From CAYWTX01 sp964461295 (GTDB taxonomy: Bacteria > Planctomycetota > Phycisphaerae > SM23-33), in NCBI GenBank assembly GCA_964461295.1, contig CAYWTX010000444.1, forward strand, positions 1 to 12,116: a stretch of DNA of 12,116 nucleotides. Reading direction: 5' to 3'. Below are positions 6,237-12,116 of the stretch, in pieces. The translations under genes were made by a program, and so were the position numbers. The notes under the pieces are model-generated. The model saw only the letters and a program-made list of their open reading frames with translations. It was not told the origin of the DNA and made no database searches. Numbering within the stretch: position 1 is the first letter of the stretch; each line of letters opens with the position of its first letter.

Positions 6237-8420
6237 ATGAAACAAGTCCTCCAGAACCTTCGGGACGGCAAGACGGAAGTGACCGAGAACCCCGCGCCGC
6301 CGGCCAGGCCGGGTTGCCTGCTCATCCGGACGCGATCCAGCCTGATCTCCGCCGGAACCGAGCGGATGATGGTGGAGTTCGGGCGGGCCTCGCTGCTCGG
6401 CAAGGCGAAGGCGCAGCCGGAGAAGGTCAAGCAGGTGCTGGACAAGATCAAGACGGACGGGCTGATGCCGACGCTGGAGGCCGTCTTCAGCAAGTTGGAT
6501 GAGCCCATGCCCCTTGGGTACTGCAATGCGGGCGTGGTGCTGGAGGCCGGGCCGGGCGTGACGGAGTTCCGCCAGGGCGACCGGGTGGCGAGCAACGGTC
6601 CGCACGCCGAGATCGTCTGCGTGCCGAAGAACCTCTGCGCGAAGATTCCCGACGAGGTGACCGACGAGCAGGCGGCCTTCACGGTCATCAGCAGCATCGC
6701 GTTGCAGGGAATACGGCTGGTGGCGCCCACTCTCGGCGAGAAGGTGGTCGTCGTCGGCCAGGGCTTGATCGGTCTGGTTGTCACGCAGTTGCTTCGCTCC
6801 AGCGGCTGTGAGGTGCTGGGCGTGGACTTGAGCGCCGAGCGGCTGGGGATGGCCCAGGGCTTCGGGGCGCGGACCGTGAACGTCGGCGGGGGGGGCGACG
6901 CAGTAACGGCCGCGGCGGCCTGGACCGACGGCAGGGGGGCGGACGCGGTGTTGATCACGGCTTCGGCGAAGACCGACGAGATCGTGCGCCAGGCGGCCCA
7001 GATGTGCCGCAAGCGGGGGAGGATCGTGCTGGTGGGCGTCGTGGGGCTGAACCTGCGCCGGAGCGACTTCTACGAAAAGGAGTTGACGTTCCAGGTTTCC
7101 TGCTCCTACGGGCCGGGGCGATACGACGAAGGATACGAGCAGGGCGGGCAGGATTACCCCTTCGGGCTGGTGCGGTGGACGGAGCAGCGGAACTTCCAGG
7201 CCGTGCTGGGCGCGGTGCGGAGCGGGCAGCTTCGCGTGGATGGGCTGGTCACGCACCGTTTCCCGATTGCCATGGCGGCCGACGCGTACCAGGTCGTGGC
7301 CGGCGACTCCAAGGCGGTCGGGGTGATCCTGGAGTACCCGGGCGAGGCGGCGGCGCGGCGCAGCGTGGAGGTGGCCCCGCGCAGGCGGGCGATGCCGGCG
7401 GCATGCGGCAAGCCGGCCGTTGCGGTGATCGGCGCGGGGAACTTCTCGAAGATGACGATGCTGCCGGCCTTGGTGAAGACCGGCGCCGCCATCGCCTACG
7501 TCGCCGATCTTGACGGCGCCGCGGCCGGGTACGCCGCGCGGAAGTTCGGCGCCGGCGTGGCGACCACCGACTACCGCCAGGCGCTGGTCGATCCGGAAGT
7601 GAAGGCGGTGCTGGTGGCGGTGCGGCACGACTTGCACGGGCGGTTCGTGATCGAGGCGCTCCAGGCCGGCAAACACGTGTTCGTGGAGAAGCCGCTGGCG
7701 ATGGACGAGGCCGAACTGCGAAGGGTTCTCGACGCGGCCCGCGCGGCCCCGGACCGGATGGTCATGGTCGGCTTCAACCGCCGCTTCAGTCCGCACGCGC
7801 GGAAGGTGAAGCAACTGCTGGCCGGGCGAAGTGAGCCCCTGGCCATGACGATGACGGTGAACGCCGGCATCATCCCGCCGAACCACTGGGTGCACGACCC
7901 GGCCGTGGGCGGGGGGCGGATCATCGGCGAGGCCTGCCATTTCATCGACCTTCTGGCGTTCCTGGCCGGCAGCAAGGTGCGAACGGTGGCGGCCACGCGC
8001 ATGGGATCGGGCGTGGCCGTGCGCGACGACAAGATGTCGATCTCGTTGGGCTTCGAGGACGGTTCGGTGGGCACGGTGAACTACTTCGCCAACGGCCCCA
8101 GGAGCTATCCGAAGGAACGGCTGGCGGTGTTCAGCGAGGGCCGGGCGATGGAGATCGACAATTTCCGCCGGACAGTGGGCTGGGGCGTGAGCGGGTTCGG
8201 CAAGTTCAAGACCTTCCGCCAGGACAAGGGGCATAACGCCGAGTTCGCGGCGTTCGTGGATCGCGTGGCGGCTGGAGGCGAGCCGCTGATTCCGCTGGAG
8301 GAACTGGCCAACGTGACGCGGGCCAGTTCGGCGGCGGTGACGTCGGCGGCAGAGGAGCGCACGGTGGACGTGACGAAGGAATTCGCCGCCCCTGCCGGCG
8401 CGGGGGGGCCATCAGCATGA
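6237..8420 (+). CDS. Two-domain oxidoreductase: MDR dehydrogenase fused to Gfo/Idh/MocA
   Basis: A 727-residue fusion. Residues 1 to about 368 form a medium-chain (zinc-type alcohol dehydrogenase-like) half with SSLISAGTER (34-43), the nucleotide-binding VVGQGLIGL (172-180) and SYGPGRYDEGYEQGGQDYP (290-308). After a short Ala/Arg-rich linker (about 370-390), residues 393-690 form a Gfo/Idh/MocA half with AVIGAGNFSK (396-405), the EKP motif (484-486, Lys485), NRRFSPH (514-520) and GEACHFIDL (564-572, His568). This architecture is annotated as 'bi-domain-containing oxidoreductase' and is common in EPS clusters; its substrate is not established. I infer redox chemistry on a sugar or sugar nucleotide. 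Classic structural-zinc cysteines of ADHs are not evident. Coding overlaps the next gene by ATGA. G-runs of eight (6888-6895) and seven (8402-8408) lie in frame. A candidate AAGGA site (6219-6223) is 13 nt upstream. Confidence 0.9.
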   Translation: MKQVLQNLRDGKTEVTENPAPPARPGCLLIRTRSSLISAGTERMMVEFGRASLLGKAKAQPEKVKQVLDKIKTDGLMPTLEAVFSKLDEPMPLGYCNAGVVLEAGPGVTEFRQGDRVASNGPHAEIVCVPKNLCAKIPDEVTDEQAAFTVISSIALQGIRLVAPTLGEKVVVVGQGLIGLVVTQLLRSSGCEVLGVDLSAERLGMAQGFGARTVNVGGGGDAVTAAAAWTDGRGADAVLITASAKTDEIVRQAAQMCRKRGRIVLVGVVGLNLRRSDFYEKELTFQVSCSYGPGRYDEGYEQGGQDYPFGLVRWTEQRNFQAVLGAVRSGQLRVDGLVTHRFPIAMAADAYQVVAGDSKAVGVILEYPGEAAARRSVEVAPRRRAMPAACGKPAVAVIGAGNFSKMTMLPALVKTGAAIAYVADLDGAAAGYAARKFGAGVATTDYRQALVDPEVKAVLVAVRHDLHGRFVIEALQAGKHVFVEKPLAMDEAELRRVLDAARAAPDRMVMVGFNRRFSPHARKVKQLLAGRSEPLAMTMTVNAGIIPPNHWVHDPAVGGGRIIGEACHFIDLLAFLAGSKVRTVAATRMGSGVAVRDDKMSISLGFEDGSVGTVNYFANGPRSYPKERLAVFSEGRAMEIDNFRRTVGWGVSGFGKFKTFRQDKGHNAEFAAFVDRVAAGGEPLIPLEELANVTRASSAAVTSAAEERTVDVTKEFAAPAGAGGPSA

Positions 8421-9670
8421 AGATCCTCCTGGTCCACCAGTACTATCTGGCGAAAGACGACGCGGGCGGGTCGCGGTGGAACCAGTTCACGAAGTACTGG
8501 GCGGCCGCGGGGCACGAGGTGACCGTCCTGGCGGGGATGGTGCACTATGCCAAGGGAACCAAGCCGCCGCAGTACAAGGGCAAACTGCTCGTGCGCGAGC
8601 AGGAGCAGCCGGGGCTCACCGTCTGGCGCTGTCACGTCAGCGAGTCCTACAATCGCAGCTTCGTGGGGCGGTTCTGGGCCTACCTGACCTTTCTCTTCTG
8701 GTCGATGTGGGCGGGGATGTTCAAGGCGGACCGGCCGGACGTCGTCATTGCCACCAGCCCGCCGCTGACGGTGGCGCCGCCGATGTGGCTGCTGGGGCTT
8801 TGGCATCGCGTGCCGACGGTGTTCGAGGTGCGAGACCTCTGGCCGGAAAGCGCCATCGACACCGGCGTGCTCACGTCCAGGCCGCTGATCTGGCTGAGCT
8901 ACCGCCTGGAGGCGCTGGCCTACCGCAAGGCGAAGTGGATCAACGTCCTCACGCCGGCCTTCGAGCAGGCGCTGATCGAGAAGAAGGGCGTTTCGGCGCG
9001 GCGGATCAGCATGATTCCCAACGGGGCCGACCTGGACATCATGTTGCCGGGGCCGAAGGACAACCCGGTGCGCCGCCGCCTCGGGCTGGAGGGCAAGTTT
9101 GTGGTCAGCTACTTCGGCGCCCACGGCCGGGCGAACCGCGTGGGACAACTGCTGGACGTGGCGGAGCGAATCCGGGATGACATGCCGGATGTGCGCATCC
9201 TGCTGGTGGGCGACGGCATGGAGAAACCCGCGCTGATGGAGGATGGGCGCCGTCGCGGCCTGGACAACGTGATCTTCGTCGATTCCGTGCCCAAGGAGCG
9301 GGTGTGCGACTACATCAACGCCTCCGACGTCTGCTCGGCCGTGCTGATGAGGAATGATACATTCAAGACGGTGTATCCGAACAAGGTGTTCGACTACATG
9401 TCGTGCAAGCGGCCCATCATCATCGCCATTGACGGCGTGGCGCGCAAGCTGGTGGAGGACGCCGGCGCGGGGTTGTTTGCCGAACCGGAGCGACCGGAGG
9501 ACTTCATCGAGGCGATCCGGAAGATCAAGGGCGATCCCCAAGCGGCCGAATCCATGGGAGAAGCCGGCTACCAACACGTCCGTGCCCATTACAGCCGAGA
9601 CGGCACGGCACGGAAGTATCTCCGCGTCCTGGAGAGCCTTCTGCACCCCCGATCGAGATCGTCCACATGA
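8417..9670 (+). CDS. WbuB-like glycosyltransferase family 4
   Basis: A 417-residue GT-B glycosyltransferase resembling WbuB, which in E. coli O26 transfers an N-acetyl-deoxysugar (FucNAc). Signatures are HQYYLAKDDAGGSRWNQF (7-24), ATSPPLTVAPP (112-122), FEVRDLWPES (136-145), MIPNGADL (199-206), YFGAHGRAN (232-240), LLVGDG (262-267) and TVYPNKVFDYMSCKRPIII (318-336) at the donor site. A hydrophobic stretch near 83-101 could help membrane association, as in other members. Its ATG overlaps the stop of the two-domain oxidoreductase (ATGA, 8417-8420), and its own stop overlaps the next start the same way, implying translational coupling. The coupling suggests that the oxidoreductase makes or acts on the sugar this enzyme transfers. 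The exact sugar is not determined. Confidence 0.9.
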   Translation: MKILLVHQYYLAKDDAGGSRWNQFTKYWAAAGHEVTVLAGMVHYAKGTKPPQYKGKLLVREQEQPGLTVWRCHVSESYNRSFVGRFWAYLTFLFWSMWAGMFKADRPDVVIATSPPLTVAPPMWLLGLWHRVPTVFEVRDLWPESAIDTGVLTSRPLIWLSYRLEALAYRKAKWINVLTPAFEQALIEKKGVSARRISMIPNGADLDIMLPGPKDNPVRRRLGLEGKFVVSYFGAHGRANRVGQLLDVAERIRDDMPDVRILLVGDGMEKPALMEDGRRRGLDNVIFVDSVPKERVCDYINASDVCSAVLMRNDTFKTVYPNKVFDYMSCKRPIIIAIDGVARKLVEDAGAGLFAEPERPEDFIEAIRKIKGDPQAAESMGEAGYQHVRAHYSRDGTARKYLRVLESLLHPRSRSST

Positions 9671-10587
9671 CTGCACAGACCGCCGAGATCGACGTGCCGG
9701 CACTGCCGCTCCGCCATTGTTCGGTGGACGAGCACGTGGAGGCGCTTCGCCGTGCCGGCGGCCTTCCCTTCTGGTGGTATCAGGGCGCCAGCCGTCTCTT
9801 GGGGAACTACTCGGTCCCCTTCAGGGACGCGGCCGGCAACTGGTGGTACCAGGTCAAGCCCGGCTTGTGCTGGCCTGTGGAAGCCTTTCGCCCCATCGAA
9901 CCGTCAGCAGCCCGGCCGAGGCTGTCGGGCAGCTTCCTCGGTTTCCAGCACGTGGTTGGCGAGGGTACTCCCGGGAACAGCCATCTGGTGATCAACGCCA
10001 TTCTGGACCTGCCCGGGTACAGTGTGAAGTCGGTCGACGCCAAGCGTCGCAACGCCGTCCGGAAGGGCCTGCGCAGTTGCCGCCTCGCGGTCCTGGACTC
10101 GCTGGACGCCGGCGACCTGAAGGGATGCCTGGCGGCCTGGAACGACTTGTCTTCGCGTACAGGCTGGAAGCACTGCCTGGAGAAGGCGGCGTTCGTCGAG
10201 AGTTGGCGCAAGCTCGCCGATTGCCCCGGCGTATCCATCATCGTGGGTCGCGAAGCTGAGACAGGCGAAATCGCCGGGTTCCTGGTTGTCAAGATCCTCG
10301 CGGACACCGCCTACGTCGACACGATCGCCTCGCGGACGGAGATGATGAACACAAACGTGAATGACGCGGTGATGTTCAGCTTCGTCACCAATGCCGCCAG
10401 GCTGCCGGGCGTCACCAAGGCCCACTATGCCATCAAGTCACGGGTGGCCACGTTGGAGAGATTCAAGACAGGTCTGGGTTTCGTTCCGAATCCCTTCCCG
10501 GCCCGCACCGTTCTGCGTCCCGGCGTCCGAGCGGTGCTGAAACTGCTCTTCCGCGACAAGTACGATCGCATGATCGGGAAGGTATAG
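9667..10587 (+). CDS. FemAB/BioF2-like (GNAT-fold) acyltransferase
   Basis: A 306-residue protein that I place with moderate confidence in the FemAB/BioF2-like acetyltransferase group. The middle basic helix KSVDAKRRNAVRKGLRSC (121-138) resembles the R/K-rich segment preceding the second GNAT domain in these proteins. Residues 190-265 read as GNAT strands, including IIVGREAETGEIAGFLVVK (191-209) and TAYVDTIASRTEMMNTNVND (214-233). No signal peptide or membrane segment is evident, so it should act in the cytoplasm, probably N- or O-acylating a sugar nucleotide or lipid-linked sugar. It is translationally coupled to the WbuB-like GT (ATGA overlap) and ends the plus-strand run. The N-terminal 115 residues are not recognisable to me. 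Confidence 0.68.
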   Translation: MTAQTAEIDVPALPLRHCSVDEHVEALRRAGGLPFWWYQGASRLLGNYSVPFRDAAGNWWYQVKPGLCWPVEAFRPIEPSAARPRLSGSFLGFQHVVGEGTPGNSHLVINAILDLPGYSVKSVDAKRRNAVRKGLRSCRLAVLDSLDAGDLKGCLAAWNDLSSRTGWKHCLEKAAFVESWRKLADCPGVSIIVGREAETGEIAGFLVVKILADTAYVDTIASRTEMMNTNVNDAVMFSFVTNAARLPGVTKAHYAIKSRVATLERFKTGLGFVPNPFPARTVLRPGVRAVLKLLFRDKYDRMIGKV

Positions 10588-10769
10588 GCTCCGGGACGCT
10601 CGCTCGCTCGGCAGCCACGACGCGTGTGGACAGTCGGGCCTCGCCGGCCAAGGCGATCATGGGCGCCGGATCGCAGCGCCCACCATGGGCAGGCGATGCT
10701 TTGCGGCGCCGCCCCGGATGGTCGGAACGCGGCAACACGCGTGGGATCGGTCGTCGCGACGGACCCGCT
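10588..10769. other. Convergent intergenic gap
   Basis: The 182 bp lie between the 3' ends of the acyltransferase (plus) and methyltransferase (minus) genes. A perfect stem, GGGCGC (10661-10666) with GCGCCC (10676-10681), loop 9 nt, sits near the middle and could serve as a bidirectional stop structure, but no T-tract follows on either strand. ACGCGTGT (10620-10627) and its inverse ACACGCGT (10735-10742) frame the gap. No coding frame is convincing. Confidence 0.4.
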
Positions 10770-11528
10770 TCAGTCGCGGCCGAGCACGTACAGCAGCCGG
10801 CCGCCGTGATGCACGCGGGTGGAGTTGCCGGACGGGTTCAGCCTGATGTCACGGTCTGTGGTTTGTTGAAGAACCGCAAACCCGGATCTGCCCGCATCGT
10901 CCGGGACCTCGTATGCTCTGAACCAGTGAGACCTCGCCCGGTTTTGCGATCGCGGATCACGGCGCATGAACTTGTCGCCCTTCTCCATGGAGTGGGGGTT
11001 GTATGCCAGGCGCAAGGTCTCCAGAGACCTGATGTAGAAGTAGTGACGCCAGCGATGCGCAAGGGCGGTAACCGTCATGAAGACGAGGCCGCCGGGACGC
11101 AACACGCGTCGCGCTTCGGCCAGGGCCGCCAGGCGTGCCGTGTACGGGGTGATATGTCCGTAGAGGTTCTCAAACAGCGTGATTGCATCGACGCTACAGT
11201 CCTCCAACGGCAGGGCATCGGCGCTTGCCAGGTCGAACGGGATTGCCAGGTGTTGCGCAGCGGCGTAGTCCCGAGCGATCCGCAATAGAGCCTCCGTGCA
11301 GTCGACACCTCGGATGTTGTGGTACCCTAAGCGGTAGAGGGCGAACGTCTCGCGGCCCGTTCCGCAACCAATCGTGACAATAGCCGCGTCGCGATGGGTG
11401 CACCACGTCTGGACCATCGCCGCCTCACAGGGGTACAATCCCCGGTCCCGGGTCTTGCTCCAGTGGGCATAGTACTCGCCATCGCCAAAGAGCTTTGCCA
11501 TGGCGTTGACGGCTGGTTGTTCGGCCAT
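10770..11528 (-). CDS. Class I SAM-dependent methyltransferase
   Basis: A 252-residue Rossmann-fold methyltransferase. Motif I is VTIGCGTGRE (51-60), the acidic ribose-binding residue is Asp76 in GVDCTEAL (74-81), motif II region is ADALPLEDCSVDAI (103-116), and motif III-like RVLRPGGLVFM is at 141-151. The C-terminal part (about 160-252) is basic and not diagnostic. I chose the ATG at 11528 over the upstream in-frame GTG (11549) because a strong GGAGG site sits seven bases before the ATG and lies inside the would-be GTG extension. The substrate is unknown; in this locus a sugar hydroxyl or carboxyl is plausible. It is on the opposite strand from the main run, 114 nt downstream of the GNAT fragment, probably as one transcript with it. 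Confidence 0.86.
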   Translation of the reverse strand: MAEQPAVNAMAKLFGDGEYYAHWSKTRDRGLYPCEAAMVQTWCTHRDAAIVTIGCGTGRETFALYRLGYHNIRGVDCTEALLRIARDYAAAQHLAIPFDLASADALPLEDCSVDAITLFENLYGHITPYTARLAALAEARRVLRPGGLVFMTVTALAHRWRHYFYIRSLETLRLAYNPHSMEKGDKFMRRDPRSQNRARSHWFRAYEVPDDAGRSGFAVLQQTTDRDIRLNPSGNSTRVHHGGRLLYVLGRD

Positions 11529-11535
11529 CGATTCG

Positions 11536-11543
11536 CACCTCCC
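11536..11543 (-). promoter_or_regulatory. Ribosome binding site that selects the methyltransferase ATG
   Basis: GGGAGGTG on the minus strand lies seven bases before the ATG at 11528. A longer frame beginning at GTG 11549 would place this site within coding sequence, so the shorter protein is preferred. Confidence 0.65.
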
Positions 11544-11642
11544 ACTCACATTTCCGAGATCGGACGCCAGCGCAGTTCGGCAGTATTGGGCTTCCGTGGT
11601 GACTGCCAGCCGTATGGTCGACGCCGGGGCAGTTCGTCCATT

Positions 11643-12116
11643 TCATCGCTTCTCATAGCTCTTTACGGCCAAGGGGGCGACAACAGTCGCCGCAACAAGC
11701 TTCCTGCGACCGAAGGCGCATCGCCGGAACAGGAACTGCCCGATTGCGCGCCAGTCCGACATCTTCCTGATCCCCCCCAGCGAGGGGATATTGTCGTGTC
11801 TGGCGAAAATGTATGCCCATTGTACACCCGCCCCCGCGAGTTGTCCGACTACCTGCTCCACCGTCTGGCCGAATACTCGTAGCCCGCGTGACTCGGGGAC
11901 TGTGTATGCGGGCCCTACGATGGCCGCCCCTGGGTGAAAGACCGCCGTCCATTGATGGAAAGAGGGGCCCCGCAGCAAGACGAAGGAGTAATGGACGAGT
12001 TCCCCGTCCAGCGAGGTCAGAAAAAGCATACACTCCTGCCGCGCCAAGCGATGCGACCAGAACCGCCACAGAGTTGGAGAAGTGCGGGTCTCCATGAACC
12101 ACTTCTCTTCGGGCTG
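11643..12116 (-). CDS. GNAT-fold acetyltransferase, C-terminal part (truncated by window edge)
   Basis: The frame is open to the right edge: codons before the internal ATG at 12095 read QPEEKWF, so that ATG is probably not the true start and the gene continues outside. The visible 158 residues have the late GNAT pattern. There is a strand-rich core (MLFLTSLDGELVHYSFVLL), then VGPAYTVPESRGLRVFGQTV, where PESRGLR occupies the position of the acetyl-CoA-binding R/Q-x-x-G-x-G/A loop. Next comes WAYIFARHDNIPSLGGIRKM, resembling the motif B helix (N-x-x-S...G) of the family. Stop TGA is at 11643-11645. In this context it would acetylate a sugar or amino-sugar precursor. A run of seven C at 11772-11778 (G7 in the coding sense) lies in the motif B region. 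Family call is moderate; substrate unknown. Confidence 0.68.
   Translation of the reverse strand, partial: QPEEKWFMETRTSPTLWRFWSHRLARQECMLFLTSLDGELVHYSFVLLRGPSFHQWTAVFHPGAAIVGPAYTVPESRGLRVFGQTVEQVVGQLAGAGVQWAYIFARHDNIPSLGGIRKMSDWRAIGQFLFRRCAFGRRKLVAATVVAPLAVKSYEKR

Noticed and set aside
4917..8234. A 1105-codon open frame on the minus strand
   Set aside because: It lies entirely antisense to the GT4 and two-domain oxidoreductase genes. Its translation is His/Arg/Pro/Ala-rich without domains, as expected for the shadow frame of GC-rich coding DNA.
8105..9703. A 532-codon minus-strand open frame over the WbuB-like GT
   Set aside because: Same reason: it is antisense to a strongly conserved gene and has low-complexity basic composition.
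10661..10681. Bidirectional terminator between convergent genes
   Set aside because: The GGGCGC/GCGCCC stem is short and lacks a T-tract on either side; such stems are common by chance at this GC content. It is only described as part of the gap.
11529..11642. Promoter for the methyltransferase
   Set aside because: No convincing -35/-10 pair was seen on the minus strand in the 114-bp gap. Co-transcription with the upstream GNAT gene is simpler.

Overview
The window is GC-rich and carries part of a cell-surface polysaccharide (exopolysaccharide or O-antigen type) biosynthesis locus. There is no rRNA, tRNA, CRISPR array or transposase. The gene-free left end is packed with nested short palindromes, some of the form AGCCCCGAAGGGGCG, others CCCAGGGCAACGCCCTGGG, others GCCCTGAAAGGGC. 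From memory, repeats of this style are abundant between genes of Planctomycetota and relatives. Together with the high GC and the type of EPS genes this suggests a planctomycete-like bacterium. That assignment is an inference, not shown by a marker gene.

Layout. Positions 1-777 hold no credible gene but two large composite inverted repeats (12-297 and 405-614) plus tandem and direct repeats. Positions 778-2358 (minus) encode a membrane GT-C/ArnT-like glycosyltransferase with a plausible sigma70-type promoter. It diverges from a plus-strand run of six genes: wecB-type UDP-GlcNAc 2-epimerase (2506-3624), Wzy/O-antigen ligase-like polymerase (3722-5053), GT4 glycosyltransferase (5073-6203), a two-domain oxidoreductase fusing a zinc-type alcohol dehydrogenase-like half to a Gfo/Idh/MocA half (6237-8420), a WbuB-like GT4 glycosyltransferase (8417-9670) and a FemAB/BioF2-like acyltransferase (9667-10587). 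The last three are joined by 4-base ATGA stop/start overlaps. Two minus-strand genes then face this run: a SAM-dependent methyltransferase (10770-11528) and the C-terminal part of a GNAT-fold acetyltransferase that runs off the right edge (11643-12116).

How they may work together: WecB would interconvert UDP-GlcNAc and UDP-ManNAc. The two cytoplasmic GT4 enzymes would add sugars to a lipid-linked repeat unit, the two-domain oxidoreductase probably makes or modifies a sugar precursor or residue, and the acyltransferases and methyltransferase would decorate the product. The Wzy-like protein would polymerise or ligate the exported unit, and the GT-C enzyme could add a side-branch from a polyprenyl-phosphate sugar on the outer face of the membrane. 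No initiating phosphoglycosyl transferase, Wzx flippase, Wzc/Wza export protein or UDP-ManNAc dehydrogenase lies in the window, so the locus probably continues beyond it.

The points most worth a second look are the two composite palindromic elements, the G8/G7 homopolymer tracts inside polymerase and oxidoreductase genes, and the two-domain oxidoreductase sitting without the heparinase-like partner it often has.
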